Assembly (NCBI RefSeq): GCF_041361345.1
Contig: NZ_JBGKAD010000006.1
Span: 1 to 64,000 of the forward strand
From: Halobaculum sp. MBLA0147
Lineage (GTDB): Archaea > Halobacteriota > Halobacteria > Halobacteriales > Haloferacaceae
Reading direction: 5' to 3'
Length of the DNA: 64,000 nucleotides
Part shown: in pieces, positions 54,902-63,864 of the stretch
How positions within the stretch are numbered: position 1 is the stretch's first letter
How the letters are laid out: each line of letters opens with the position of its first letter
Notes under the pieces: model-generated
The model's input: only the letters and a program-made list of their open reading frames with translations
Databases searched by the model: none
What the model was told of the DNA's origin: nothing
Translations under genes and position numbers: made by a program

Positions 54902-57900
54902 TCAGAGCTCCTCCGAGAGTGTCTCGATGGTGCTGCGGTGGTTCTGGTACTGTTCGAAAGAGTCGAGTCGACAGACGCGGGCCTCGAACTGCCCGCCGCC
55001 GTCCACATCTACCTCGTCGACGGCGTCGATCATCTCGTCGAGCGCACTGTACACCTCCCAAGCCAGCACGGTCTCGCTGCTCTCCTCGAACTCGTGGAGC
55101 GCGGCGAGTAGCTCGGGCCCGCCGGCCTCCTGAATCCGCTCGAACTGGGTGACGTTCGACCGAAGTCTGTCGAGCCCCAGCGGCTCCGAGCTCATGCCCT
55201 CCAGCGTCGCCTCCCAGTCGGCGAGATCCTGGTTCCCGGCTGCCTGGAGTTCGTCGGCCGCCTCGTAGGCGGTCTCGAACTGTTCGCGGAGCTTGGTCGG
55301 GTCGACGCCCGGCTCGTACCACTGCTCGACGGCCGCCGTTTGCTCGACGATGTGTTCGGCGTGCTCCGAGGGAGACAACGACAGCAGTTCCGTGGCGTAC
55401 TCCCGGATGGCCTCCAGGAACGTGTCGGCCTGGACCGTGCTGTTGGCGGTTCGTGAGGACTTGATCCGGAACGCCTTCGGCAGGTCGCCGGTGTCGATCT
55501 GCATCGCTTCCTCCAGGAACCGGTCGCGGTTCTCCCGGACGGTCTCGACGGCCGACGACAGCCGGTCGCGGTCGATCATCCACTTCTCACGGTCGTCGCT
55601 CCCGCTCCCCTTGAGCAGGAAGAACCGCTTCGCCAACTCCCGTGGCACGCTACTGTGTGTGGTGAGGTCGTTGTACGCCTCACGGAAACTGTTTCGGCGG
55701 CTGAACCGTTGTTTGAGGGGATGGTCGTAGCTCTCCGGCAGTTCATACGCTTTGAACACCATCTCTTCAGTAACCTCGTTGACGCCACGGCCCACGTTCT
55801 GGAGGAGGAACTGCGTGAACACGATCAACTCCTCAACGCCCATCTCGTCGGGGAGACATGCCTCCAGCGTCGACCGCATCTCCACGCGGAAGTCGCCGAC
55901 GGTGTCGTCGGCCCAACCGCGGAGTCGGTCGTAGTCCACTGACACCATCGTCGGGTCCGGCAGTTCTCCGTCGCCGACGCCAGCCCAGAACATCACCTCG
56001 TACAGGTCGTCGTGTTCCGTCCCGAACGGGAGTTCCGTGGATAACGCCGCCTGTGGCGTGTAGGCCCCCTGGAGTCCGATGGGGAGGTGGTCGCCGTGAT
56101 CGTAGTAGATCCCCAGTCCACCGTTCGAGAGCGCGTTCGGGTTCTCCAGTGCCGTCGGGTCGTCGTGGAACCGTCGGAGAACGGACACCGCGCCGTCGAT
56201 CAGCGTGTCGGAACTGTCGTACGCGACGCCCTCGGAGACCCAGTTCTGGTACTCCGACTCACGACGGTTGACCTCGTCCCGCTCTAAACTCGTCTCGACC
56301 GCCAACGGCTCGCGCCCGATTACGCTCAGTTCCGTTCTCGCGGAGAGCTCGGCGTGCTCCGCCTCGTAGACGGCCATGTCACCGTCGTCCGGCACCCGGG
56401 TGGTGACGGTTCCGTCTTCGTCCGTCTCGCCCACTTCGCCGTCGGGGCCGTACACCGTGACAGCCTCGACAGCCTCGCCGTTGTACTTCACCGTCAGAGC
56501 GATCCGGTCACCCGGTTCGACGGTCTCGTTGTCAGTGACGATGTCAAGCGTGTCCTCGGCGATCTCGTACGTCTCAGTGGTCGACAGCCCCTTCTTTTCG
56601 GCAGTGACTGTGATTTCTCCTTCCCTGTCCGGGAGCGACCACTCGAGTTGACCGCGGCCGTCCGACTCGCCGATCACGTCGCCGTTGATGCACAGCCTGA
56701 CGCCCGCGAGCGTGTTCCCCTCAAGTCGGGTCTGGAAGGAGACCGTCTCGCCTGGTGAGCGGACGCCGTCGAGTCCGACCGTGAGTGTCGGATCGAGTCC
56801 GCCAGCGTCGTAGACGATCTGTTCTCCCTGGTCGCCCTCTCGGACCCAGTCGGCGTCGTAGTCGACGCCGAACGCCTCTGCGACCGCGACTGGTACGGCG
56901 ACGTTCCCGTCGATGGTTTTCGTCCCGTACCACTTCGAGAGAAGTTTGTGTTCCCGGTCGTAGTCGATCCGGATGTCGACCGGGAACTCCTTGATGTACG
57001 GGTTCTCCTCGGCGGCGACGAATGGCGGGGTCCGAGAATTGAGACACTCCCGGATCACCCGGATTAGAAGAAGCCGCGGCGTCCGGCGCTCCACGCCCTT
57101 CTGGACGAGGTTGTCGTACGCCCGCTTCACGAACGCGGCGTTGAACGGGTACAGCCTCCGGAACGCGGACTCGTCGACCGGCGCGCTCGCGTTTGACTGC
57201 GCTCGGATCACCGACATGTACTTCCGGACGAGTTCCACCGTCGCCCCCTCGTCTAGGAAGTGTGCGCGGCCACGCTCGTCCGTCGTCGAGAGGTACCCCT
57301 CTGCGCGATCCTTCATATACGTCTGGACCTCCTCAGAGACGCCCAGCGCGCGGTCGAGGTTGTCTTCCTCCCATCCGGTCACCCACCCGAGCACCACGTC
57401 AAAGGCGCCGCTGTCGAGTTGGAACAGGTGATCTAGCAATTGCTCTTTAAGCACGGAGAACGTCGTCAGGTCCTCACAGATCAACACCGGACGCATCCCC
57501 GCCTCGATGTACTGTTCGGACAACTCCTCCAACTTCGCCTGGAAGTCGCCGACACCGAGGTTCTGCGAGAGGATCTGGTGGATCTTGTCCCGGAGCGTCG
57601 GGAAGATGGTGTCGGCGCCGCGTGCGAGACCGAACGCATCGACAGCGAGGTCTCGGTAGTCGTCCTCGGTGAGCAGATCTGGGAACTTCTCTTCCCCCTC
57701 GCTCGTCACGGCCGCCTGGTACTTCTGGATGTTCTCCTCTAAGATGTCCCGCAGTTGTGTGGCGCCCGAGTCGTCGATCAGCGCCCGGAGATCCTCCGCG
57801 TCGACGCTCTGTTGTGTCGGAGCAAAGGCGTCCAGCGTCGAGATGATCGCCTCCGCAACCCGCTCGGGGTCGAGTTCCTTCACGCTGGTCGCCGACACCT

Positions 57901-58330
57901 CCTCGTCCAACGGCTCCGTCAGGATCTCCAGAATGTCCTTGATCCGGGTGTTGCTTCGGGAGACGTGCAGCGCGACGTGTTCGTCGTCGCCGGCGAGCCC
58001 CTCACCGTAGTCGCCGATCTGGTACTCCAGCCACTGGCACAGTTGGCTCTTCCCACTGCCGGTCTCGCCGCGCAGGATGAAGATCCGATTGTCGTCGTCG
58101 ATCTCTGAGCGGAGAATAGCGTCCCTGAACTCCGCTTGTGTGACGAAGTCGTCGGTACCAGGGTGCGGGAACAGGTACTCGGCACGAATCTTGTCGATGT
58201 CGATGTGCGTGTCGACGAACCCCTGGCGGGACTTCTGGTGTGACTCCGGTGTCAGGTACTGTCGGACGACATCGTCGTCCCACGTCACCGGGAACTGTAG
58301 CTCCGTCTGCTCGCGTGTTGACTCACTCAT
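54902..58330 (-). CDS. Large P-loop ATPase with two internal Ig-like domains
   Basis: Protein of 1142 residues. The N-terminal AAA/STAND-like ATPase has Walker A LRGETGSGKSQ (~86-96) and a Walker-B-like VLICEDLTTFSVLKEQLLDHLFQL segment. It ends in a winged-helix-like RLYPFNAAFVKRAYDNL...TPRLLLIRVIREC. Residues ~515-670 switch to beta-sandwich sequence: LTVGLDGVRSPGETVSFQT...LCINGDVIGESDGRGQLEWSLPDREG and TVEPGDRIALTVKYNGEAVEAVTVYGPDGEVGETDEDGTVTTRVPD. These look like two tandem Ig-like or carboxypeptidase-regulatory-like domains. No signal peptide is present, so they act inside the cell, possibly in recognition. The C-terminal half is helical. The start overlaps the previous stop by ATGA. By size and place it corresponds to the ATPase of Dpd-type clusters (DpdH). 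Confidence 0.85.
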   Translation of the reverse strand: MSESTREQTELQFPVTWDDDVVRQYLTPESHQKSRQGFVDTHIDIDKIRAEYLFPHPGTDDFVTQAEFRDAILRSEIDDDNRIFILRGETGSGKSQLCQWLEYQIGDYGEGLAGDDEHVALHVSRSNTRIKDILEILTEPLDEEVSATSVKELDPERVAEAIISTLDAFAPTQQSVDAEDLRALIDDSGATQLRDILEENIQKYQAAVTSEGEEKFPDLLTEDDYRDLAVDAFGLARGADTIFPTLRDKIHQILSQNLGVGDFQAKLEELSEQYIEAGMRPVLICEDLTTFSVLKEQLLDHLFQLDSGAFDVVLGWVTGWEEDNLDRALGVSEEVQTYMKDRAEGYLSTTDERGRAHFLDEGATVELVRKYMSVIRAQSNASAPVDESAFRRLYPFNAAFVKRAYDNLVQKGVERRTPRLLLIRVIRECLNSRTPPFVAAEENPYIKEFPVDIRIDYDREHKLLSKWYGTKTIDGNVAVPVAVAEAFGVDYDADWVREGDQGEQIVYDAGGLDPTLTVGLDGVRSPGETVSFQTRLEGNTLAGVRLCINGDVIGESDGRGQLEWSLPDREGEITVTAEKKGLSTTETYEIAEDTLDIVTDNETVEPGDRIALTVKYNGEAVEAVTVYGPDGEVGETDEDGTVTTRVPDDGDMAVYEAEHAELSARTELSVIGREPLAVETSLERDEVNRRESEYQNWVSEGVAYDSSDTLIDGAVSVLRRFHDDPTALENPNALSNGGLGIYYDHGDHLPIGLQGAYTPQAALSTELPFGTEHDDLYEVMFWAGVGDGELPDPTMVSVDYDRLRGWADDTVGDFRVEMRSTLEACLPDEMGVEELIVFTQFLLQNVGRGVNEVTEEMVFKAYELPESYDHPLKQRFSRRNSFREAYNDLTTHSSVPRELAKRFFLLKGSGSDDREKWMIDRDRLSSAVETVRENRDRFLEEAMQIDTGDLPKAFRIKSSRTANSTVQADTFLEAIREYATELLSLSPSEHAEHIVEQTAAVEQWYEPGVDPTKLREQFETAYEAADELQAAGNQDLADWEATLEGMSSEPLGLDRLRSNVTQFERIQEAGGPELLAALHEFEESSETVLAWEVYSALDEMIDAVDEVDVDGGGQFEARVCRLDSFEQYQNHRSTIETLSEEL

Positions 58331-59217
58331 CTCTGAACAGTTCGCGTGTCTGCGTCCATCGGTAGTCTGTACGCCGGGCGGTCGGGAACCTCGCCGACCG
58401 AGAACGACTTGATCGTTCGACTGTCCACGCTGCTGCCCGATCCCGCGGGCAGATCGACCTCGTTCGAGGCGTCAGCCATCGACCTGAACTTGACGACGCC
58501 GTCCCGTTCCAACGCCGTCAGGACGGCCGCCAGCCCACGGTGGACGACGCTACGGCCGGCGCGACTCGCGTACGCGGGGAGGAACCACTCGTCGATCCAG
58601 TCGAGCGCGTCACGCAGGTCCGTCGAGTCGTGGGTCGCCGCGAACCCGGACAGCAGTTCGGCGACGAGTCCGCGGGCCGGCGCGAGCACCACGCCGTCGT
58701 CGATCTCCGTGACCGCACCCACGCGGCTCATCAGCCGACTCCACATGTTGAGTTTCGTCTCGTTCCACGAGATGTCGTGTGAGAGCCTCCGACTGGCGTC
58801 CGTCTGGAGTTGTGACTTCGTGATCAACTGTGGGTCGCCGGACGACTCGGCGCTCTCGACTGCGACCTCAAACAACCGCGTGAGGTGGTCGCGCGGGCGT
58901 TCCTGACGACGGATCGCGTAGAGGAACCGTGCCTCGAACGACGGATCGTCGTACGGCACGGCGTCACGGTTGAGCGGTCTGACGAGTCGTGCCTCCGGCG
59001 CCGTCAGCATGTCGACGCCCTTTAGAAACTCGACGACAGTCCGGACGTGGTGGTCGTCGTAGCTAGGCTGTTCACTGCCGTCGAACCGTTCGGCCAGATT
59101 CTCGACGAGCGTATCGCTGGCGACGGCGGCGTCAACCGCCCGCAGATCGTCGCCGTAGACGGTCGTCATGTTGACGAGCGTTCTGTTTGGCTTGTCCGAT
59201 GTACGTTCGAAACTCAT
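58327..59217 (-). CDS. Winged-helix-like protein of the large operon
   Basis: Protein of 296 residues. A helical N-terminal part with HHVRTVVEFLKGVDMLTAPEARLVRPLN resembles a winged helix. The middle contains SRRLSHDISWNETKLNMWSRLMSRVGAVTEIDDGVVLAPARGLVAELLSGF, another winged-helix-like unit. The C-terminal third has LAAVLTALERDGVVKFRSMADASNEVDL. Two or three winged helices without catalytic motifs suggest a DNA-binding adaptor for the ATPase, with which it overlaps by 4 nt. It could correspond to DpdG, by position only. An alternative start at the second methionine (MTTVYGDDLRAV) is possible. Confidence 0.75.
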   Translation of the reverse strand: MSFERTSDKPNRTLVNMTTVYGDDLRAVDAAVASDTLVENLAERFDGSEQPSYDDHHVRTVVEFLKGVDMLTAPEARLVRPLNRDAVPYDDPSFEARFLYAIRRQERPRDHLTRLFEVAVESAESSGDPQLITKSQLQTDASRRLSHDISWNETKLNMWSRLMSRVGAVTEIDDGVVLAPARGLVAELLSGFAATHDSTDLRDALDWIDEWFLPAYASRAGRSVVHRGLAAVLTALERDGVVKFRSMADASNEVDLPAGSGSSVDSRTIKSFSVGEVPDRPAYRLPMDADTRTVQR

Positions 59218-59265
59218 GTGTCGTGTTGCTCCATGTTATTCCGGGTTCGGTGTGGTTGCGTCGTC

Positions 59266-60135
59266 TCAGCGGTGTTCCCGCGGCAGTTCACGGTAGTCGG
59301 TGAGTCGGTCCAGTTCGAAGTCGACGCGCCGGAGCGTCTCCAGCATCTGATTGGCGACCGTCGTCACCTCGCCTTTCTCCGTCCAAGACCGGAGCGCCTC
59401 CCGGATTCGCTCGGAATAGTCCTCCAAGACGTTCTCCAGGTCGTCTTCAAGGAAGTAGGCGAGCGGGTCCCACACAGGTGAGTCGGCAGGCGCCCGATCG
59501 TAGGCGAACAACTCTTCCAGACTCCGCGGGTTAAGGCCGGCCGCCCGGTGGTGGGCGGCAGCCTCGTGGAAGAAGACATTCCGGGTCGTACTCTGCGCCA
59601 GCGTTGTGTCGACATCGTCAAGATAGCGCTTCGAGAGGGTCTCGTAACTCTTGACAACTACGTCAAACTCGTCGGTGATCGCTTTTCCTGGCTTCGGGGT
59701 GTACGTCGGTGTTCGGGGTGCGACGGTGTCCGTCACTAGGACGTACACTCCCTCTCCCTCGACACTCCGTTCCGTCAACCGTCGGACGAGTTCCTCTTCG
59801 TCGTATTCGTCGATTCCCTCCTGCGTGGCGACGTGGACACACGGCAGCGAGACATCCGCCGGATCCGTGTCGTGGCTCGTCAGCAAATCGTAGTCTGCCA
59901 GCCTGAGTCCGTTATCGTATACGTCCGCGTGAACAACGGTATCTAGACCGAACGTAGTTAGCAGCGGGAGACTCCTGAGTTGTGCTCTGGCTCGCTTTCC
60001 TCGTTCCTCTAATTGTCTGTCCGCGAGAACGACGGTCTCTGTCTTCGTCCCTACGAACTCTGTGAATGTGCGGTCCGTGTTCACGTCTCTTGCCCCCGTG
60101 TCGGACACCTGTACTGCACTGGTCCTATGTGACAT
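59266..60135 (-). CDS. First gene of the large leftward operon, unknown function
   Basis: Protein of 289 residues. The N-terminal half has alternating hydrophobic strands (TETVVLADRQLEERGK, LPLLTTFGLDTVVHADVYDNGLRLADYDLL, GVYVLVTDTVAP) that could be a Rossmann- or nuclease-like fold. The C-terminal half is helical and contains VFFHEAAAHHRAAG, a histidine/glutamate cluster that could bind metal. The second half of HEAAAHH resembles an HExxxH-type zinc site, but spacing is irregular, so no enzyme is claimed. ATG at 60135; 48 bp separate it from the next gene. It is divergent from the CARF-HTH regulator across a 271-bp promoter region. Confidence 0.75.
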   Translation of the reverse strand: MSHRTSAVQVSDTGARDVNTDRTFTEFVGTKTETVVLADRQLEERGKRARAQLRSLPLLTTFGLDTVVHADVYDNGLRLADYDLLTSHDTDPADVSLPCVHVATQEGIDEYDEEELVRRLTERSVEGEGVYVLVTDTVAPRTPTYTPKPGKAITDEFDVVVKSYETLSKRYLDDVDTTLAQSTTRNVFFHEAAAHHRAAGLNPRSLEELFAYDRAPADSPVWDPLAYFLEDDLENVLEDYSERIREALRSWTEKGEVTTVANQMLETLRRVDFELDRLTDYRELPREHR

Positions 60136-60406
60136 TGACCTGTTTGGGCCGTAATGAATGTTGTCCTGGTAATCAAGTTATCGGAATTATTACTATTATT
60201 CTGTCTCTTCGCGATCCTGGAGTAGAGATCGTGTCCGAACAGAACAATACAGACGCGGCTCCAGATTGGTTTCACTCACAGAGTGACATCGAGAGTGTGA
60301 TTTGGGTGTGAACTGCTATATTGTCTATTTCCAGCCGATCCGAGTAGTCGATACCATCACACACGAACGGGAAGATACAATTTCCATCCCACACTTGTGC
60401 CACAGT
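60136..60406. promoter_or_regulatory. Divergent promoter region of the large operon and the CARF-HTH gene
   Basis: This AT-richer interval contains ATTATTACTATTATTCTG near 60184-60201 and, on the right, GATACAATTT near 60374-60383, about 25 nt before the CARF gene ATG. A winged-helix regulator encoded at one side of a divergent promoter commonly controls the other side. No clear palindrome could be assigned as its operator. Confidence 0.5.
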
Positions 60407-61051
60407 ATGCAGACGTTTGTCGGTCCGATCGGGTACGACAGCACTCGTGTCACCCGTCCGGTGTTACGACACGGAGTCACGAACGGAGACACAATTCGAC
60501 TCCTTCACCCCGAGCGGCCGGAAGACGACGAAGACGCCAGGGCACAGGAGGCGATCACTGATGTCGAGCGGATGATCGGTGAACTCGAACCGTCGGTGAC
60601 TGTCGAGTCGCTACCGACGCCGACGGATCCGTTCGAGGAGACGCTCGACGAGTGTCTCGGGGCTCTCGATGATGTCGACGGTGAGCTGGTTGTGATCCTC
60701 GGAGGCGGTGTCCGCGAGATTTACTTCCCGCTGGGGCTGGCGGCCGTGACTCGGCAGGAACAGGTAGACGCGACACTCCAGTACAGCGATCTCGACGGGT
60801 CCGTGCAGGAGATCGACTTGCCCCCCGTCGGAACGGACATTGGAGACAGTGTTGAGAGTACCCTGATTGCAATCGTCGACGCCGAGCGTGTCTCTCTCGC
60901 CGATCTCGCTCGGGAACTGGATCCGTCCAAGAGCACCATCTCGCGGCACCTCGACACGCTCGAAGACGCCCACTTCGTGACCACGAGTTACGAAGGGAAG
61001 TCTAAGGTCGTCGAGCCGACGCGACGAGGGAAACTCTACCTCGAGTTCTGA
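60407..61051 (+). CDS. Csa3-like CARF-HTH transcriptional regulator
   Basis: Protein of 214 residues with an N-terminal CARF Rossmann-like domain. The opening MQTFVGPIGYDSTRVTRPVLRHGVTNGDTIRLL matches the first strand-loop-helix of Csa3 proteins. VVILGGGVREIYFPLGLAAV carries the second ligand-pocket loop (GGGVRE). A C-terminal winged helix (RVSLADLARELDPSKSTISRHLDTLEDAHFVTTSYEGKSKVVEPTRRGKLYLEF) is an MarR/ArsR-type DNA reader. CARF domains bind cyclic oligoadenylates made by Cas10 in type III CRISPR; no Cas10 is in the window. The ATG at 60407 matches both the domain start and a TATA-like element; the longer upstream frame is not protein-like. It diverges from the helicase-nuclease operon and probably regulates it, and possibly the CRISPR locus. 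Confidence 0.88.
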   Translation: MQTFVGPIGYDSTRVTRPVLRHGVTNGDTIRLLHPERPEDDEDARAQEAITDVERMIGELEPSVTVESLPTPTDPFEETLDECLGALDDVDGELVVILGGGVREIYFPLGLAAVTRQEQVDATLQYSDLDGSVQEIDLPPVGTDIGDSVESTLIAIVDAERVSLADLARELDPSKSTISRHLDTLEDAHFVTTSYEGKSKVVEPTRRGKLYLEF

Positions 61052-61092
61052 GAGACCTGGCCAGAGTCTCGTGGTATCGCAGAGGGTCGAAA

Positions 61093-61515
61093 TCACTCCT
61101 CTTGTGGGTCTCGCTGCTCCTCGGTTGTCTCCTCTACTCCCATCCGCACTGCCACGCCACGAAGGTCGTCGGGTTTGTCCTGGTCAACTTCCTCGTCTCG
61201 TTCGTCGGTCGGTTGCCGGCGTCGAGACTCGTCGTGGTCACTCCGGTGGTCCTGAATCTTCTCCAGCAACTTCTCGTCGCGTTGCTTCTGTCGCTCTTCA
61301 CGCCGTCGGTCTTCGGCCGCTTCTCTTCCGTGCACCTCGTAGTCGTCGGGGCGAACAGATTTAGAGTATGGGAAATCGGCGTAGAACCCACCGGTGTGAC
61401 CCTTGATCCGGGCCCGCAGTTCGTCACCAGGGGTAGCGTCGATATCGCCGAAGTCGATCACGTCTTCATGATCCTCCTCCACAGCCTCGGCGAGTACGTG
61501 TCCACACTCCGTCAC
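61093..61515 (-). CDS. Small charged protein with a possible OB/TRAM-like start
   Basis: Protein of 140 residues from a GTG. The N-terminal 55 residues (HEDVIDFGDIDATPGDELRARIKGHTGGFYADFPYSK) look like a small beta barrel of the TRAM/OB kind. The rest is a highly charged helical tail (RREERQKQRDEKLLEKIQDHRSD and onward). No other family evidence. It is convergent with the CARF-HTH gene, about 40 bp apart, and downstream of the BrxD-like operon by 200 bp, so it may be that operon's last gene or separate. Confidence 0.5.
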   Translation of the reverse strand: MTECGHVLAEAVEEDHEDVIDFGDIDATPGDELRARIKGHTGGFYADFPYSKSVRPDDYEVHGREAAEDRRREERQKQRDEKLLEKIQDHRSDHDESRRRQPTDERDEEVDQDKPDDLRGVAVRMGVEETTEEQRDPQEE

Positions 61516-61717
61516 TTCCGCGACTCACGCCGTCACCTCTTGATGATACACGAAACCCGGCATCTGATATCGATGTCACCGCCACGTGTGTTAGTTATCA
61601 CGAACAGTACCAGTCGTAGCTACCTCAAGCTCACCTGTTGGAGAACTTTTCACACACAAACATGAGTGGGTAGATAACAACCGATTCCACAAGGTGATCA
61701 CTCGCTTCTGTCGGGTG
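61516..61717. other. Short intergenic region
   Basis: No gene or obvious repeat. It separates the BrxD-like ATPase gene from the small charged-protein gene. Any promoter for the latter is not distinct: AGAGGTGACGGCGTG precedes its GTG on the minus strand, with an AGAGGTG that could act as a ribosome-binding site. Confidence 0.35.
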
Positions 61718-62887
61718 TCACATCGTCTCGACGACGAGATCACCGGTTATCTCGGAGTGGTCCTCGTCGACAGCGTTATCCAGTACTCTGCTACAAGCCG
61801 ACAGAACCTGTCTGACGTTCCCCTGTGCTCGTTGCAGGATCGCCGCAAGCGCCTCGTCGGTGAATGGATCGATTTTACCCGTCGGTTTCGCCCGGCCTCG
61901 GTCGAGGTACGCCGTCACAAGCTGGCGGACGTACGCCTCGTCGAGGGGCCGGAGCGCTGCTTCCTCGCCCACCCGCTCGGAGAAAGCGTGGTATTCGGCC
62001 ATCACGTCCTGCCACACTTCGGGTGCACACCCGAACAACAGCGAGAGTCCCTCCGGGTTCCGGTCCATCAGGTGTCTGAGACTGTTCAGCGTCGACTGCT
62101 TCTGTTTTGGCGTCAGACGTGCGATCGACTCGAACTCGTCCACGAAGACGAACACCCCAACGTAACCCAACTCGAGGAGCATCCGCTTGAACGCGGTGAA
62201 CGCCCGGATGCCCATCGAGTCGTCGTCAAGTGAACTGTGAATCTCCATCTCTTTGCGCTGTTCGTACCGGAGCCCCTCTGCAGTGAGCCACTGCCACGCG
62301 TAGAGGTTGGTCTCCTCATAGACGAGGTGGACCACAGCCCGCGCGAAGTCGGCAAACTTCGCGACATCGGTCAGTCGCTGGACGGTCACAGGCACTAGTT
62401 CCGAGAGGAGCACCTCACCCTCATCAAGGAGTGTCTCGAGTGCGTCGCCATCTGGCGGATCGACATCCAGTTCGTCTCGAGCTACGAGTGCGAGGAAGTC
62501 GTACGCCAGTTTCTGAACGGCGTCGAAGCCGAGGTCATACATGAACTCGTGGTACACGTCAAGGAATCCGTCACCAGGCTGTGAGACATACCCAACAACG
62601 ACATCGTCTCGGTCTCGGATTCGAGACCGTGTGTACTTCAGCGTGTGTGACTTCCCGTTCCCGTACTTACCGGTGACTACCAGGTGTTTGGACTTCCCGG
62701 TTCCAAGCACGGTGTTCACCGTGTTCTGGACCGCACTCCGGACGCGCTCCTGCCCGCAGTATACCTCAGGGTCGTCTGCTGGGACGGGACTGTACGGGAA
62801 CGGGTTCTCCGTAAGTCCGAACTGGTCGTAATCGCGGCCACTGTCGTCGAACGTCAAGTCGTCGGAAGGGGTCGGTGTGTCGCTCAT
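61718..62887 (-). CDS. BrxD-like AAA+ ATPase
   Basis: Protein of 389 residues. The N-terminus (YDQFGLTENPFPYSPVPADDPEVYCGQERVRSAVQNTVNTVL) is the usual opening of ORC/ExeA/BrxD-type AAA+ proteins. Walker A VVTGKYGNGKSHT is at about 70-82, Walker B VFVFVDEFESIARL near 249-262, the sensor segment LSLLFGCAPEVW and ALRPLDEAYVRQLVTAYLDRGRAK follow, and the lid closes with AQGNVRQVLSACSRVLD. GKYGNGKSHT is typical of BREX BrxD/DUF2791-like ATPases, which in BREX work with a DNA helicase (BrxHI). Here it could serve the giant helicases of the neighbouring operon. The start overlaps the upstream gene by ATGA. Confidence 0.8.
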   Translation of the reverse strand: MSDTPTPSDDLTFDDSGRDYDQFGLTENPFPYSPVPADDPEVYCGQERVRSAVQNTVNTVLGTGKSKHLVVTGKYGNGKSHTLKYTRSRIRDRDDVVVGYVSQPGDGFLDVYHEFMYDLGFDAVQKLAYDFLALVARDELDVDPPDGDALETLLDEGEVLLSELVPVTVQRLTDVAKFADFARAVVHLVYEETNLYAWQWLTAEGLRYEQRKEMEIHSSLDDDSMGIRAFTAFKRMLLELGYVGVFVFVDEFESIARLTPKQKQSTLNSLRHLMDRNPEGLSLLFGCAPEVWQDVMAEYHAFSERVGEEAALRPLDEAYVRQLVTAYLDRGRAKPTGKIDPFTDEALAAILQRAQGNVRQVLSACSRVLDNAVDEDHSEITGDLVVETM

Positions 62888-63864
62888 CGTGGATTTTCCC
62901 GTGTGTTGGTCGAGTCGTCTGTCCTGTCGGTCGCTGCGAACTCGCGATCGTGGATCGCGAGGTAGTAGTACCGTTTCCCGAATTGTTCCACGCCGTCCAT
63001 GACGGCGTCTGTCGATTGCGTGGTCGAGACGAGCCCTCCTGTCGTCGTCTCGCCGTCTTCGGCGTCGAGGCCGTCGACCGGGGTGATCTGTTTGATTCCG
63101 TACCGTGCCGTCTTCGCGTCGGTGTCGACCGGTGCGCCGGACAACTCCAGTGCTCCGACGTTCTCACCCACAAGTTCGACGAGTCTGTCGTCGAAGGTCG
63201 AACGGCGACAGCACCGCCGCTCACAGACGTGTTCTCGAAGTCGAGGGATGGAGAGGTACCGTTGAACGAGATTCATCCCGGCACTAGCTTCCAACTTGTC
63301 GAACACCTCCAGTAGTGTCGCCGAGAAGGGTTCGGGCGGGCCCTCGTCACTGTTCACACAGTAGTACGAACCAGTGAACGCGTTCCGGGCGACACTCCCA
63401 AGACGCTCTGCCCAGTCGGCGATCACCTCGATCGTGGTCTCGTTGAACGTGTACGGGGACGCTGTGGACCCTTCGTCGAGTGCGACCAGAATCTCGTCCA
63501 GAGTCGCCGGTCCGACCGCATCCACGGTCGAACAGAACGCACGGTAGTGTGGACTACCGTCGTAGAGAATGTCACTGGCGCTTCGCCACGCCTCGGACCG
63601 AATCGCTGAGAGGAACCCTGCACCAGACTCCGTCGTGCGGAACTGCTCTGTGTCTCCCTCTGTGTCGGTCCCGTCGGCTTCGGTACCCTGCCACAGGAGG
63701 CCGATCCGTGTCGCTTCGAGTAGTGTCTCCCGAGCACGACGACGCGACACATCGAGGCGGTTCTCGACTGCCGTCGTCGTTCGTGCAGTCTCCCGACAGC
63801 AGTGTGTCGCTTCGACGAGTCGGGAGAGTGTGACCGGCCGGATCGTCGCACGGTCGTTCGTCAC
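62884..63864 (-). CDS. Multi-winged-helix protein upstream of the BrxD-like ATPase
   Basis: Protein of 326 residues from a GTG that overlaps the preceding stop (GTGA). The N-terminal 70 residues look like a winged helix (VTLSRLVEATHCCRETARTTTAVENRLDVSRRRARETLLEATRIGLLWQ). Then come VDAVGPATLDEILVALDEG and IEVIADWAERLGSVARNAFTGSYYCVNSD, which also fit a winged-helix plan. Cysteines in HVCERRCCRRSTFDD may bind metal. No catalytic motif. It is translationally coupled on both sides, so a functional unit with the ATPase and the partial upstream gene is likely. Confidence 0.7.
   Translation of the reverse strand: MTNDRATIRPVTLSRLVEATHCCRETARTTTAVENRLDVSRRRARETLLEATRIGLLWQGTEADGTDTEGDTEQFRTTESGAGFLSAIRSEAWRSASDILYDGSPHYRAFCSTVDAVGPATLDEILVALDEGSTASPYTFNETTIEVIADWAERLGSVARNAFTGSYYCVNSDEGPPEPFSATLLEVFDKLEASAGMNLVQRYLSIPRLREHVCERRCCRRSTFDDRLVELVGENVGALELSGAPVDTDAKTARYGIKQITPVDGLDAEDGETTTGGLVSTTQSTDAVMDGVEQFGKRYYYLAIHDREFAATDRTDDSTNTRENPR

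Noticed and set aside
40800-60135. Plain DISARM classification
   Set aside because: PLD and DUF1998 helicase parts match the DISARM core idea, but there is no DISARM methylase in the operon. The large ATPase, coiled-coil protein and CARF regulator are not DISARM components.
61102-61665. Rightward 187-codon frame opposite the small charged protein
   Set aside because: Its sequence is hydrophobic and basic with no haloarchaeal character. The leftward frame has the expected acidic composition.
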